DNA from: Chloroflexaceae bacterium
GTDB lineage: Bacteria > Chloroflexota > Chloroflexia > Chloroflexales > Chloroflexaceae
Length of the DNA: 64,000 bases
Assembly (NCBI GenBank): GCA_028282325.1
Contig: JANQID010000024.1
Coordinates: forward strand, 1 to 64,000
Direction of reading: 5' to 3'
Shown in pieces: positions 57,201-64,000 of this stretch. Numbering within the stretch: the stretch's first letter is position 1; every line of letters begins with the position of its first letter. The notes below the pieces were generated by a model that was not told where the DNA came from, did not search any database, and saw only the letters and a list, made by a program, of their open reading frames with translations. The translations under genes were made by a program, and so were the position numbers.

Positions 57201-57623
57201 GTGCTGAATACGGGCAAAGATTTTATGATTATCGATTTCGAGGGCGAGCCGGTACGCCCGCTAAGCGAGCGTCGGATCAATCGCTCGCCGCTCATCGATG
57301 TCGCGGGAATGCTGCGGTCGTTCTCTTACGCGGCGTACGCCGCGTTGCGCGATCAAACGCAAACCGCCGGCATTCGCGCTTCCCGGCTCGCTTCGCTTGA
57401 TCAATGGGCGAATTTCTGGAGCTTCTGGGTCAGTGTGACGTTTCTGAAGGCCTATTTAGAGACTGTGGATCAAGCGCCATTTCTGCCGCATAATCGGGCA
57501 GAACTACGTATCCTCCTTGAGGTGTACGTACTGGAGAAAGCCGCCTATGAACTCGGCTACGAGTTGAACCACCGTCCAGATTGGGTGTCCATCCCGCTGC
57601 GAGGTATTCTCCAGTTGTTATAA
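54201..57623 (+). CDS. treS: Trehalose synthase-maltokinase fusion (TreS-Pep2)
   Basis: A 1140-residue bifunctional enzyme. The N-terminal half (about 1-560) is GH13 trehalose synthase, with WYKDAVIYEVHVRAFFDSDG, the nucleophile D in VDGLRLDAVPYL, the acid E in LLAEANQWPEDS and FLRNHDELTLEM. The C-terminal half is maltokinase: HGDYHLGQVL and IIDFEGEP near residue 995-1015, kinase-like catalytic and metal motifs. It turns trehalose into maltose and phosphorylates it to maltose-1-phosphate for GlgE. ATG 54201 with AGGA 7 nt upstream is preferred; an in-frame ATG at 54153 lies in poorer context. Such fusions are known in the GlgE pathway. Confidence 0.94.
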   Translation: MARKTAAAFSMESDPLWYKDAVIYEVHVRAFFDSDGDGVGDFRGLTEKLDYLQDLGVTAVWLLPFYPSPLRDDGYDIADYNSVNPSYGALQDVKTFVHEAHRRGLRVITELVCNHTSDQHPWFQRARQAKPGSAARNFYVWNDTSEQYKDARIIFKDFESSNWSWDAVAGAYYWHRFYSHQPDLNFDNPQVHKAIFRAMDFWLNMGVDGLRLDAVPYLYEREGTNCENLPETHAFLRKLRHHVDEKYHNRMLLAEANQWPEDSVAYFGEGDECHMAFHFPLMPRLFMSIYMEDRFPLIDILRQTPAIPETSQWALFLRNHDELTLEMVTDEERDYMYRVYAKDRRARINLGIRRRLSPLLGNHRRKIELMNGLLFSLPGTPVLYYGDEIGMGDNIYLGDRNGVRTPMQWSADRNAGFSRANPQKLYLPIIIDPEYHYETVNVEAHSNNPHSLLWWMKRLIALRKNHKAFGRGSIELLHPENRKVLVFTRSYEDERILVVANLSRYVQYVELDLSQYRGMIPVEAFSKGEFPPIGELPYFLTLGPHSFFWFLLEPHSIEGISIGVGDPSESIPLITVRGSWERVVQGKQRVDLERILPGYIRLRRWFGSKAQRIKSIQFREVVPFLHNSTNAFLTMVNVNYIDHDPETYMIPLSFATGERATQLLRDFPHTVIARLNLIDSNTKGVLYDPLIERSFCTTLFEIIAGRRRLRSERGEVMASVTRAFRQIRSSSDDPLEPAVVRAEQSNSSIIYGNQFILKLFRKLDTGVNPDLEIGRFLTEKTGFKNTPPIAGALEYQPNAASEPITMAILQGFVINEGDAWSYTIDTLGPYYDHAMTLSWMRDDSLEAALEEYASTTTKSESLKLQLPNMSIQAMLDRLDSEPPPLALEMFGAYLEQARLLGQRTAEMHLALTQKTDDPAFAPEPFSRLYQRSIYQSARSLVSRVFQTLRRNFETLPEDVQPEASETLAQEEAILERLRTVIGTKITALRSRYHGDYHLGQVLNTGKDFMIIDFEGEPVRPLSERRINRSPLIDVAGMLRSFSYAAYAALRDQTQTAGIRASRLASLDQWANFWSFWVSVTFLKAYLETVDQAPFLPHNRAELRILLEVYVLEKAAYELGYELNHRPDWVSIPLRGILQLL

Positions 57624-57680
57624 GGTTGCGCACGAGCTGTTTGATATAGACAATATTATAAATGTTAGGAGACTGACGAC

Positions 57681-59720
57681 GTGACTGCTGACGAAAGTAC
57701 AATGACGCCTGGCGTCCAGGCTGATCAACCATCTGCTGACGCAATTGACGAGTCAACGAAAGCAACGCCGACTAAGCAGCCATCTGCGGCCATAACCGTG
57801 TCCGACGAGCCGACGGTGCGCTATGATGTGTCGCTGTTGACTAAAGATGACCTCTATCTTTTCAACGAAGGCAGCCATTTTCATCTTTACGAGAAGCTTG
57901 GCGCGCATCCTATGATTGTTGGTGGCGTCGAGGGAGTCTATTTCGCAGTCTGGGCGCCCAACGCTGATCGTGTTGCGGTTATGGGCGACTTTAATCATTG
58001 GAATCGCGAAAGTCACGACCTGCGAGCTCGTGATTTGTCGGGCGTCTGGGAGGGTTTCATTCCCAAATTGAGCAAAGGCGCCGTCTACAAGTACTACATT
58101 CATTCGCGCTATCACGGCTATCGGGTCGAGAAGTCCGATCCCTTTGCGAACTATTTTGAAGTTCCGCCCAAGTCGGCGTCGGTGGTATGGGATCAGGATT
58201 ATGTCTGGAATGATAGCCATTGGTTGCAGACGCGCGGACAGCGCAATCAGCTCAACGCCCCGATCTCGATCTATGAGGTCCACCTCGGTTCTTGGATGCG
58301 TAACCCTGAAGATAACCATTGCTGGCTTTCGTACCGCGAATTGGCGCCTCTGCTGGCGGACTATGTCAACCGCACCGGGTTTACTCACATCGAGCTCCTG
58401 CCGGTGATGGAGCACCCGTTCTTCGGTTCTTGGGGTTATCAATCTCTCGGCTACTTTGCTCCATCGAGCCGGTTTGGCACGCCCCAGGATTTTATGTACC
58501 TGGTCGATTATCTGCATCAGCATGACATTGGCGTCATCCTCGACTGGGTTCCTTCGCACTTCCCGACCGATCAGCACGGACTGGGGTATTTTGACGGCAC
58601 GCATCTTTATGAGCATGCCGACCCGCGCAAGGGCTTTCATCCCGACTGGGGCAGCTTTATTTTTAATTATGGCCGTGACGAGGTGCGTAGCTTCTTGATG
58701 AGCAGCGCGTTCTACTGGCTTGATCGTTTTCATATTGATGGCTTGCGGGTTGACGCCGTCGCATCGATGCTGTACCTGAACTACTCGCGCAAAGAAGGCG
58801 AGTGGATTCCGAACGAGTACGGCGGCAACGAGAATCTGGAGGCGATCTACTTCCTGCGCCGCTTCAACGAAGAGATCTACAAGAAGTATCCCGATGTGCA
58901 AACATTCGCCGAAGAGTCAACTGCGTGGCCGATGGTTTCCCGCCCGGTGTACCTGGGCGGGCTGGGCTTTGGCTTGAAGTGGGATATGGGCTGGATGCAC
59001 GATACGCTGATGTACGCCCATCGCGACCCTATCCACCGCCATTATCACCACAACGAGATGACTTTTCGCATGTTGTATGCATTCAACGAGAACTTCGTCC
59101 TGCCTATTTCGCACGACGAGGTGGTGCATGGCAAAGGGGCGTTGCTCGATAAAATGCCCGGTTCGGTCGAAGACAGGTTCGCCAATCTTCGTGCCGTGCT
59201 GAGCTATATGTTCGCCCAGCCGGCCAAAAAGCTGCTGTTTATGGGGTGTGAGTTTGGCCAATGGCGCGAGTGGAATCACGATGAAAGCCTGGACTGGCAT
59301 TTGCTTGAGTTTCCGTCTCATCAGGGCGTCCAACGGCTGGTTGGCGATCTGAACCGGCTGTATCGCTCTGAACCGGCGTTGCATGAACTCGATTGCGAAC
59401 CGGATGGCTTTATGTGGATTGATGCGAACGATGCAGATAACAGCTCCTACAGCTTCATTCGCATGGGTCGCTCAACCAACGATATTATCCTAGCCGTCTT
59501 CAATTTCACCCCGATGTTGCGACGCAACCATCGGATCGGCGTCCCCCGCTGCGGTTACTGGCGCGAGATCCTCAATAGCGACGCACACGAGTATTGGGGT
59601 TTTGGATATGGCAATATGGGCGGCGTCGATGCTTCGCCGCTGCCGTCGCATGATCGCCCGTGCTCGATCAATATTACGTTGCCGCCGCTGGGAGCAGTGT
59701 TCTTCAAGAATGAAGGGTAG
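57681..59720 (+). CDS. glgB: 1,4-alpha-glucan branching enzyme GlgB
   Basis: GlgB makes alpha-1,6 branches. The 679-residue protein has a non-conserved, low-complexity N-terminal tail (about 1-50), a CBM48 domain (YFAVWAPNADRVAVMGDFN) and GH13 motifs: LDWVPSHFP, the nucleophile region IDGLRVDAVASMLYLNYSR, the acid in FAEESTAWP and PISHDEVVHGKGALLDKMPG. The start is GTG 57681 with AGGAG 9 nt upstream. It is directly downstream of treS and upstream of treZ. Confidence 0.95.
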   Translation: MTADESTMTPGVQADQPSADAIDESTKATPTKQPSAAITVSDEPTVRYDVSLLTKDDLYLFNEGSHFHLYEKLGAHPMIVGGVEGVYFAVWAPNADRVAVMGDFNHWNRESHDLRARDLSGVWEGFIPKLSKGAVYKYYIHSRYHGYRVEKSDPFANYFEVPPKSASVVWDQDYVWNDSHWLQTRGQRNQLNAPISIYEVHLGSWMRNPEDNHCWLSYRELAPLLADYVNRTGFTHIELLPVMEHPFFGSWGYQSLGYFAPSSRFGTPQDFMYLVDYLHQHDIGVILDWVPSHFPTDQHGLGYFDGTHLYEHADPRKGFHPDWGSFIFNYGRDEVRSFLMSSAFYWLDRFHIDGLRVDAVASMLYLNYSRKEGEWIPNEYGGNENLEAIYFLRRFNEEIYKKYPDVQTFAEESTAWPMVSRPVYLGGLGFGLKWDMGWMHDTLMYAHRDPIHRHYHHNEMTFRMLYAFNENFVLPISHDEVVHGKGALLDKMPGSVEDRFANLRAVLSYMFAQPAKKLLFMGCEFGQWREWNHDESLDWHLLEFPSHQGVQRLVGDLNRLYRSEPALHELDCEPDGFMWIDANDADNSSYSFIRMGRSTNDIILAVFNFTPMLRRNHRIGVPRCGYWREILNSDAHEYWGFGYGNMGGVDASPLPSHDRPCSINITLPPLGAVFFKNEG

Positions 59721-59728
59721 GATAGCTG

Positions 59729-61693
59729 ATGGAGTTGGAGCGAGCATATCGTCTCCACGCTCTATATCGCGGCAATGACCCCGATTGGAAGGAACGCGGA
59801 GGCTCTATGATGCACGATTCAGGCGCGCTGCCGCATCCATATGCGCCGCTCGGCGCGGTCTACCTGGACGACCATCGCTGTCGTTTCACAGTGTGGGCGC
59901 CGCTTGCGCAACAGGTCACGGTGCATATTGTTGCGCCGCAGGATCGGGTTGCGCCTATGCAGCGCGACGAGCGCGGATACTTCCACGCGACGGTTGAAGA
60001 TGTTGCGCCGGGCAGTCGCTATGTCTATTGCATTGACGATGGCAAAGAGCGCCCCGATCCGGCGTCGCGTTTGCAGCCCGACGGCGTTCATCAGGCTTCG
60101 CAAGTCGTCGATCCTGCATTTGCCTGGGCCGATGCACATTGGAACGGCATTCTGTTACGCGATTATGTCGTCTATGAAGTACACGTTGGAACCTTCACGC
60201 CCGATGGAACGTTCGATGCGATCATTCCGCAGTTGCCGCAACTCAAGGAGCTTGGCGTTACGGCGATTGAGCTTATGCCGGCGGCGGCGTTTCCCGGCGA
60301 GCGCAACTGGGGCTACGATGGCGTCTATCTCTTCGCCATTCAGCAATCGTATGGAGGCCCGGACGGGCTGAAGCGGTTGGTTAACGCCTGTCATCAGCAA
60401 GGTATAGCCGTCGTGCTCGACGTGGTCTACAACCATCTGGGGCCGGAAGGCAACTACCTATGGGATTACGGTCCCTATTTCACCGATCACTACAAAACGC
60501 CCTGGGGGTCGGCGCTGAATTTCGACGGCGCCTACAGCGATGAGGTACGCCGCTTTTTTATCGCCAATGCGCTCTATTGGATCACCGAGTTTCACATCGA
60601 TGCGCTGCGACTCGATGCAGTACATGCGATCTACGACTTCTCGGCGGATCATATTCTGGCCGAAATGGCGCGCGCCGTACACAAACAGGCGGAACGCCTC
60701 AATCGGCGCGTCTACCTGATCGCCGAGAGCGATCTGAACGATGCGCGTTTGATCAGGCCGGCAGCGCTCGGTGGCTATCAACTCGATGCGCAGTGGAGCG
60801 ATGATTTCCATCACGCCGTGCATACGTTGCTCACCGGCGAACGCGATGGTTACTACGCCGATTTTGGGATGTTGGGCCATCTGGCGCAGACGCTGCGAAA
60901 TGGCTACGCCTACGCCGGGGACTATTCGGCCTATCGCCGGCGTCGTCACGGCAACTCGCCACGCGGGTGCGCAGCGCAACAATTTGTCGTCTGCACCCAG
61001 AACCACGATCAGATCGGTAATCGCGCGTTTGGCGATCGGCTCGCCGCGACGCTCTCATTCGATGCGCTCAAATTCGCCGCCGGGCTGATGATCTTCTCGC
61101 CCTTTATTCCGATGTTGTTTATGGGCGAGGAATATGGCGAGCAAGCGCCGTTTCAATATTTCACCAGCCACTCTGATCCCGATCTGATTATGGGGGTAAG
61201 CGAGGGACGCAAGCGCGAATTCGCCGCGTTTGCATGGCAAGGTGAAATTCCTGATCCCCAGGCTGAGGCCACTTTCCAACGATCGAAGTTGAACCACGCA
61301 CTGCGCGACCAGGGATGGCATCGGACGCTTCGTGATTTCTACCGCGAGTTGCTGCGCCTGCGTCGCTCCTGTCCGGCCCTGGCGGAACTCAACCTCGATC
61401 ATATGGGGGTCAATACATACGAACGCGAAGGGGTCATCTTCGTCCACCGCTGGAGCGAAGGCGGCGCCGATGCGGCCTGTCTCCTCTTCAACGTTCGCGA
61501 TACTGAAGCGACGCTGGTGCCGCCGTTTCCGCTCGGACGCTGGCGGAAAGAATTCGACTCGGCGGATGAGCGTTGGAGCGACCCCGCACATACTGATCCA
61601 AAGACGCAATTGCCGTGTGAATTGAACGCCGATGACTGGATTGTGCTAACGCTTGCTCCAAAGGCAGTTGCACTCTTTCGCTCCAACGGTTAA
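59729..61693 (+). CDS. treZ: Malto-oligosyltrehalose trehalohydrolase TreZ
   Basis: TreZ releases trehalose from maltooligosyltrehalose, whose maker TreY is not visible here. The 654-residue GH13 protein has CBM48-like YLDDHRCRFTVWAP, and motifs VLDVVYNHLGPEGNY, the nucleophile region HIDALRLDAVHAIYD, the acid LIAESDLND and CTQNHDQIGNRAFGDRL, which are typical of TreZ. Two starts are possible: ATG 59729 (AGGAT upstream) or ATG 59807/59810 (GGAGG upstream); the second removes 26-27 residues of no family likeness. It follows glgB by 8 nt. Confidence 0.9.
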   Translation: MELERAYRLHALYRGNDPDWKERGGSMMHDSGALPHPYAPLGAVYLDDHRCRFTVWAPLAQQVTVHIVAPQDRVAPMQRDERGYFHATVEDVAPGSRYVYCIDDGKERPDPASRLQPDGVHQASQVVDPAFAWADAHWNGILLRDYVVYEVHVGTFTPDGTFDAIIPQLPQLKELGVTAIELMPAAAFPGERNWGYDGVYLFAIQQSYGGPDGLKRLVNACHQQGIAVVLDVVYNHLGPEGNYLWDYGPYFTDHYKTPWGSALNFDGAYSDEVRRFFIANALYWITEFHIDALRLDAVHAIYDFSADHILAEMARAVHKQAERLNRRVYLIAESDLNDARLIRPAALGGYQLDAQWSDDFHHAVHTLLTGERDGYYADFGMLGHLAQTLRNGYAYAGDYSAYRRRRHGNSPRGCAAQQFVVCTQNHDQIGNRAFGDRLAATLSFDALKFAAGLMIFSPFIPMLFMGEEYGEQAPFQYFTSHSDPDLIMGVSEGRKREFAAFAWQGEIPDPQAEATFQRSKLNHALRDQGWHRTLRDFYRELLRLRRSCPALAELNLDHMGVNTYEREGVIFVHRWSEGGADAACLLFNVRDTEATLVPPFPLGRWRKEFDSADERWSDPAHTDPKTQLPCELNADDWIVLTLAPKAVALFRSNG

Positions 61694-61736
61694 GATAAAT
61701 ACAATCTGAATTCACCAACTGTCTCTTCCCGATGAA

Positions 61737-61774
61737 TGTACTTCCAGCAGTACATATGCACATAGGCGTGCATA
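61737..61774 (+). promoter_or_regulatory. Tandem hairpins between treZ and the GH57 gene
   Basis: Two adjacent inverted repeats: TGTACT-TCCAGC-AGTACA (61737-61754) and TATGCAC-ATAGGC-GTGCATA (61755-61774). They sit in the 146-nt gap before the last gene. There is no T run, so a processing site or regulator site is as likely as termination. Confidence 0.45.
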
Positions 61775-61839
61775 ACGCATCAATGTGCAGGCATTTGGTA
61801 TGCCTTCGAGAATTGAGATAGAGATGAGCGCGTAATACT

Positions 61840-64000
61840 ATGGAACGCTATATTTGCATTCACGGCCACTTTTATCAACCGCCCCGCGAAAATCCCTGGC
61901 TCGAAGATGTTGAGTTTCAGGAGTCGGCCTATCCCTTCCACGATTGGAACGAGCGCATCACCGAAGAATGCTATGAACCCAACGCGATGTCGCGTATTCT
62001 CGACAGCCAGAATCGCATCGTACGGATTGTAAACAACTATGCGCGGATCAGCTTCAACGTCGGTCCAACGCTGCTTGCCTGGATGGAACGGCAAAAGCCG
62101 CATGTCTACCAGGCGATCCTGGAGGCGGATCGCGAAAGCCGCGAGTTGTTCTCCGGACATGGCTCGGCTATTGCCCAGTGCTACAACCATATGATTATGC
62201 CGTTGGCCAACCGACGCGACAAGTACACCCAGATCGTGTGGGGCATTCGCGACTTCGAACACCGTTTTGGTCGTCATCCCGAAGGAATGTGGTTGCCGGA
62301 AACCGCCGTTGATCTCGAAGCGCTCGATATGATGGCCCAGGAAGGCATCGTGTTCACGATCCTCGAACCGGGCCAGGCGCGGCGGATTCGCCCTCCTGGC
62401 TCCAGCGCCTGGGAAGATGTCAGCGGCGGACGAGTCGACTCAACGCGCGCCTATAAAGTCAGACTGCCTTCAGGCAAGACGATCAGCGTCTTCTTCTACG
62501 ATGGGCCGGTCTCGCGCGCGGTGGCCTTCGAGCGCTTGCTCTCCAACGGCGTACACTTTGCCAATCGTATTGCCGGCCTGTTCAACAACCAGCGATCCTG
62601 GCCGCAGCTCGCCCACATCGCTACCGACGGCGAAACCTACGGTCATCATCATCGCTACGGCGATATGGCTCTGGCCTATGCGCTCCATTACATCGAGTCG
62701 CAGAATATCGCCCGGCTGACGAATTACGGTGAGTTTTTGGAACTGCATCCGCCAACCCACGAAGTGCAAATCATCGAGAATACCTCGTGGAGTTGCGCCC
62801 ACGGCATCGAACGCTGGCGGAGCAACTGCGGCTGCAATAGCGGTATGAACCCCGCCTGGAATCAATCCTGGCGCGCGCCGCTGCGTGGGTCGCTCGACTG
62901 GCTGCGCGACACGCTGATCCCGCACTTCGAGAAACTGGGACGCACGCTGGTGCGCGATTCGTGGGCGGCGCGCGACGATTACATCTCCGTTGTGCTTGAT
63001 CGTTCGGCGGATGCCATTGAGCGCTTCATTGAGCAACACGCTATCCGCACGCTCAAGCCGAGCGAGAAAACGACGCTCCTCAAATTGATGGAGATGCAAC
63101 GCCATACGATGCTGATGTATACCAGTTGCGGCTGGTTCTTCGACGAGCTATCCGGCATCGAGACCATTCAGGTCATTCAATATGCGGAACGAGCGTTGCA
63201 ACTCGGTCAGGAACTCTTCGGCAACGGATTTGAGGCGCAGTTCTTGGAGCGATTGGGGAAAGCGCCGAGCAATGTTTCGGCTTACAAGGACGGACGGCAT
63301 ATCTTCGTTCGCTTTGTCAAGCCGACCGTGGTCGATCTGCTGAAGGTCGGCGCGCACTATGCGATGAGTTCGCTCTTCGAGAACTACGAAGAACACGATA
63401 AGGTCTATTGCTACACGGTTGATCTGCAAGACTATCGCTTTCAGACGGCCGGCCGGGCGCGTATGGCGCTGGGTCGGGCACGCATTATGTCGGATGTGAC
63501 GCTGGAGTCGGTTGAGTTGTGCTTCGGTGTTCTCCACCTGGGCGACCATAATCTCAGCGGCGGCTTGCGTATTTTCAACAATGCCGAAACATATGCCCAG
63601 ATCACGCAAGAGATCGGCGAAACATTTGCCCGCGCCGATATTACCGGCGTTATTCGTATGCTCGACAGCCATTTCGCCAGCAAGACCTATTCGTTGCAGC
63701 TGCTCTTCCGTGATCAGCAGCGCAAGGTGTTGAACATGATCCTAGACACTAGTCTGGCAGAGGCGGAGGCGGCCTACCGCCAGATTTACGAATACCATGC
63801 CCCGCTTATGCGCTATCTCTCGAATCTGAATATGCCGATACCGCGCAGCTTCCAGATGTCCGCCGAGTTTGCGTTGAACACCGATCTACGGCGCGCGCTT
63901 GAAGCCGAGCATCTCGATCCGGAGAATATCACAGCGTTGCTCGATGAAGCCCAGCGCGCAGGGGTGACGCTTGACAAAGAAGGGCTGCGTTATACTCTTG
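61840..64000 (+). CDS. Glycoside hydrolase family 57 protein with DUF3536 (incomplete)
   Basis: The gene runs off the window; 720 codons are seen. The N-terminal GH57 part opens YICIHGHFYQPPRENPW, with the His/Gln motif of the family, then GMWLPETAVDLEALD with the probable catalytic Glu, and THIATDGETYGHHHRYGD-like metal/acid region (LAHIATDGETYGHHHRYG). A long C-terminal region from about residue 290 (SCAHGIERWRSNCGC) fits DUF3536. GH57 enzymes act on alpha-glucans as amylases, branching or 4-alpha-glucanotransferase enzymes, so it suits the neighbours. The exact activity is not known. Confidence 0.88.
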   Translation, partial: MERYICIHGHFYQPPRENPWLEDVEFQESAYPFHDWNERITEECYEPNAMSRILDSQNRIVRIVNNYARISFNVGPTLLAWMERQKPHVYQAILEADRESRELFSGHGSAIAQCYNHMIMPLANRRDKYTQIVWGIRDFEHRFGRHPEGMWLPETAVDLEALDMMAQEGIVFTILEPGQARRIRPPGSSAWEDVSGGRVDSTRAYKVRLPSGKTISVFFYDGPVSRAVAFERLLSNGVHFANRIAGLFNNQRSWPQLAHIATDGETYGHHHRYGDMALAYALHYIESQNIARLTNYGEFLELHPPTHEVQIIENTSWSCAHGIERWRSNCGCNSGMNPAWNQSWRAPLRGSLDWLRDTLIPHFEKLGRTLVRDSWAARDDYISVVLDRSADAIERFIEQHAIRTLKPSEKTTLLKLMEMQRHTMLMYTSCGWFFDELSGIETIQVIQYAERALQLGQELFGNGFEAQFLERLGKAPSNVSAYKDGRHIFVRFVKPTVVDLLKVGAHYAMSSLFENYEEHDKVYCYTVDLQDYRFQTAGRARMALGRARIMSDVTLESVELCFGVLHLGDHNLSGGLRIFNNAETYAQITQEIGETFARADITGVIRMLDSHFASKTYSLQLLFRDQQRKVLNMILDTSLAEAEAAYRQIYEYHAPLMRYLSNLNMPIPRSFQMSAEFALNTDLRRALEAEHLDPENITALLDEAQRAGVTLDKEGLRYTL

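Noticed and set aside
57753-58901. 382-codon frame antisense to glgB
   Set aside because: Shadow of a clear GH13 gene; no motifs of its own.

Overview
The window looks like a piece of a moderately GC-rich chromosome from a member of the Chloroflexota, most likely close to the filamentous Roseiflexus/Chloroflexus group. This is inferred from the combination of a bidirectional NAD-linked Hox hydrogenase, a short-PhaE class III PHA synthase, very large STAND/BTAD regulators, Thr/Pro-rich secreted proteins ending in a YLPIVQR-like tail, and the gene style. There is no rRNA or marker gene to prove it. About 48 protein genes, one initiator tRNA and several broken genes are visible; the last gene runs off the right edge.

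Layout. 1-9500: initiator tRNA, then one tightly overlapping operon hoxE-F-U-Y-H, the HoxH protease and hypF-hypC-hypD (H2:NAD+ oxidoreductase and part of its maturation set; hypA, hypB and hypE are not here). 9600-14260: polyhydroxyalkanoate (PHA) genes: short PhaE, a 21-codon micro-ORF, PhaC, PhaB, PhaA and an oppositely oriented phasin-like gene. 14465-17749: a 1094-residue STAND ATPase/TPR/BTAD regulator divergent from the phasin. 17850-24900: membrane protein, creatininase-family protein, hisS, a MITE-like element, phaJ, an EamA transporter, a TIM-barrel epimerase, a tiny membrane protein and a metallophosphoesterase. 24970-29330: Nudix and HAD hydrolases, then 2-aminoethylphosphonate degradation genes phnW-phnX controlled by a divergent GntR/UTRA regulator with a clear operator.

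29460-34690 is a 1742-residue secreted subtilase with two cohesin-like modules and a dockerin. 34900-38750 is an accessory island: a flavodoxin-like pseudogene is split by a 3.2-kb insertion flanked by 80-bp perfect direct repeats. The insertion carries a small glycine-zipper protein gene, a TPR membrane protein gene, a divergent XRE regulator with palindromic operators, several MITE copies and scraps of a paralogue of the neighbouring protease. This is the most unusual part of the window.

38860-48290: two family-2 glycosyltransferases, an RDD membrane protein, a histidine phosphatase, a YtcJ-like amidohydrolase, an MFS exporter, a hydroxypyruvate-isomerase-like protein, an SDR and HMG-CoA lyase. 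48650-64000: an alpha-glucan/trehalose cluster, glgX, a CE7 esterase, glgE, a treS-maltokinase fusion, glgB, treZ and a GH57/DUF3536 protein. TreS-maltokinase would make maltose-1-phosphate, GlgE would polymerise it and GlgB would branch the chain, so trehalose carbon could be moved into glycogen; GlgX, TreZ and the GH57 protein suit breakdown. With hydrogen metabolism and PHA, the window is rich in redox and carbon-storage functions.
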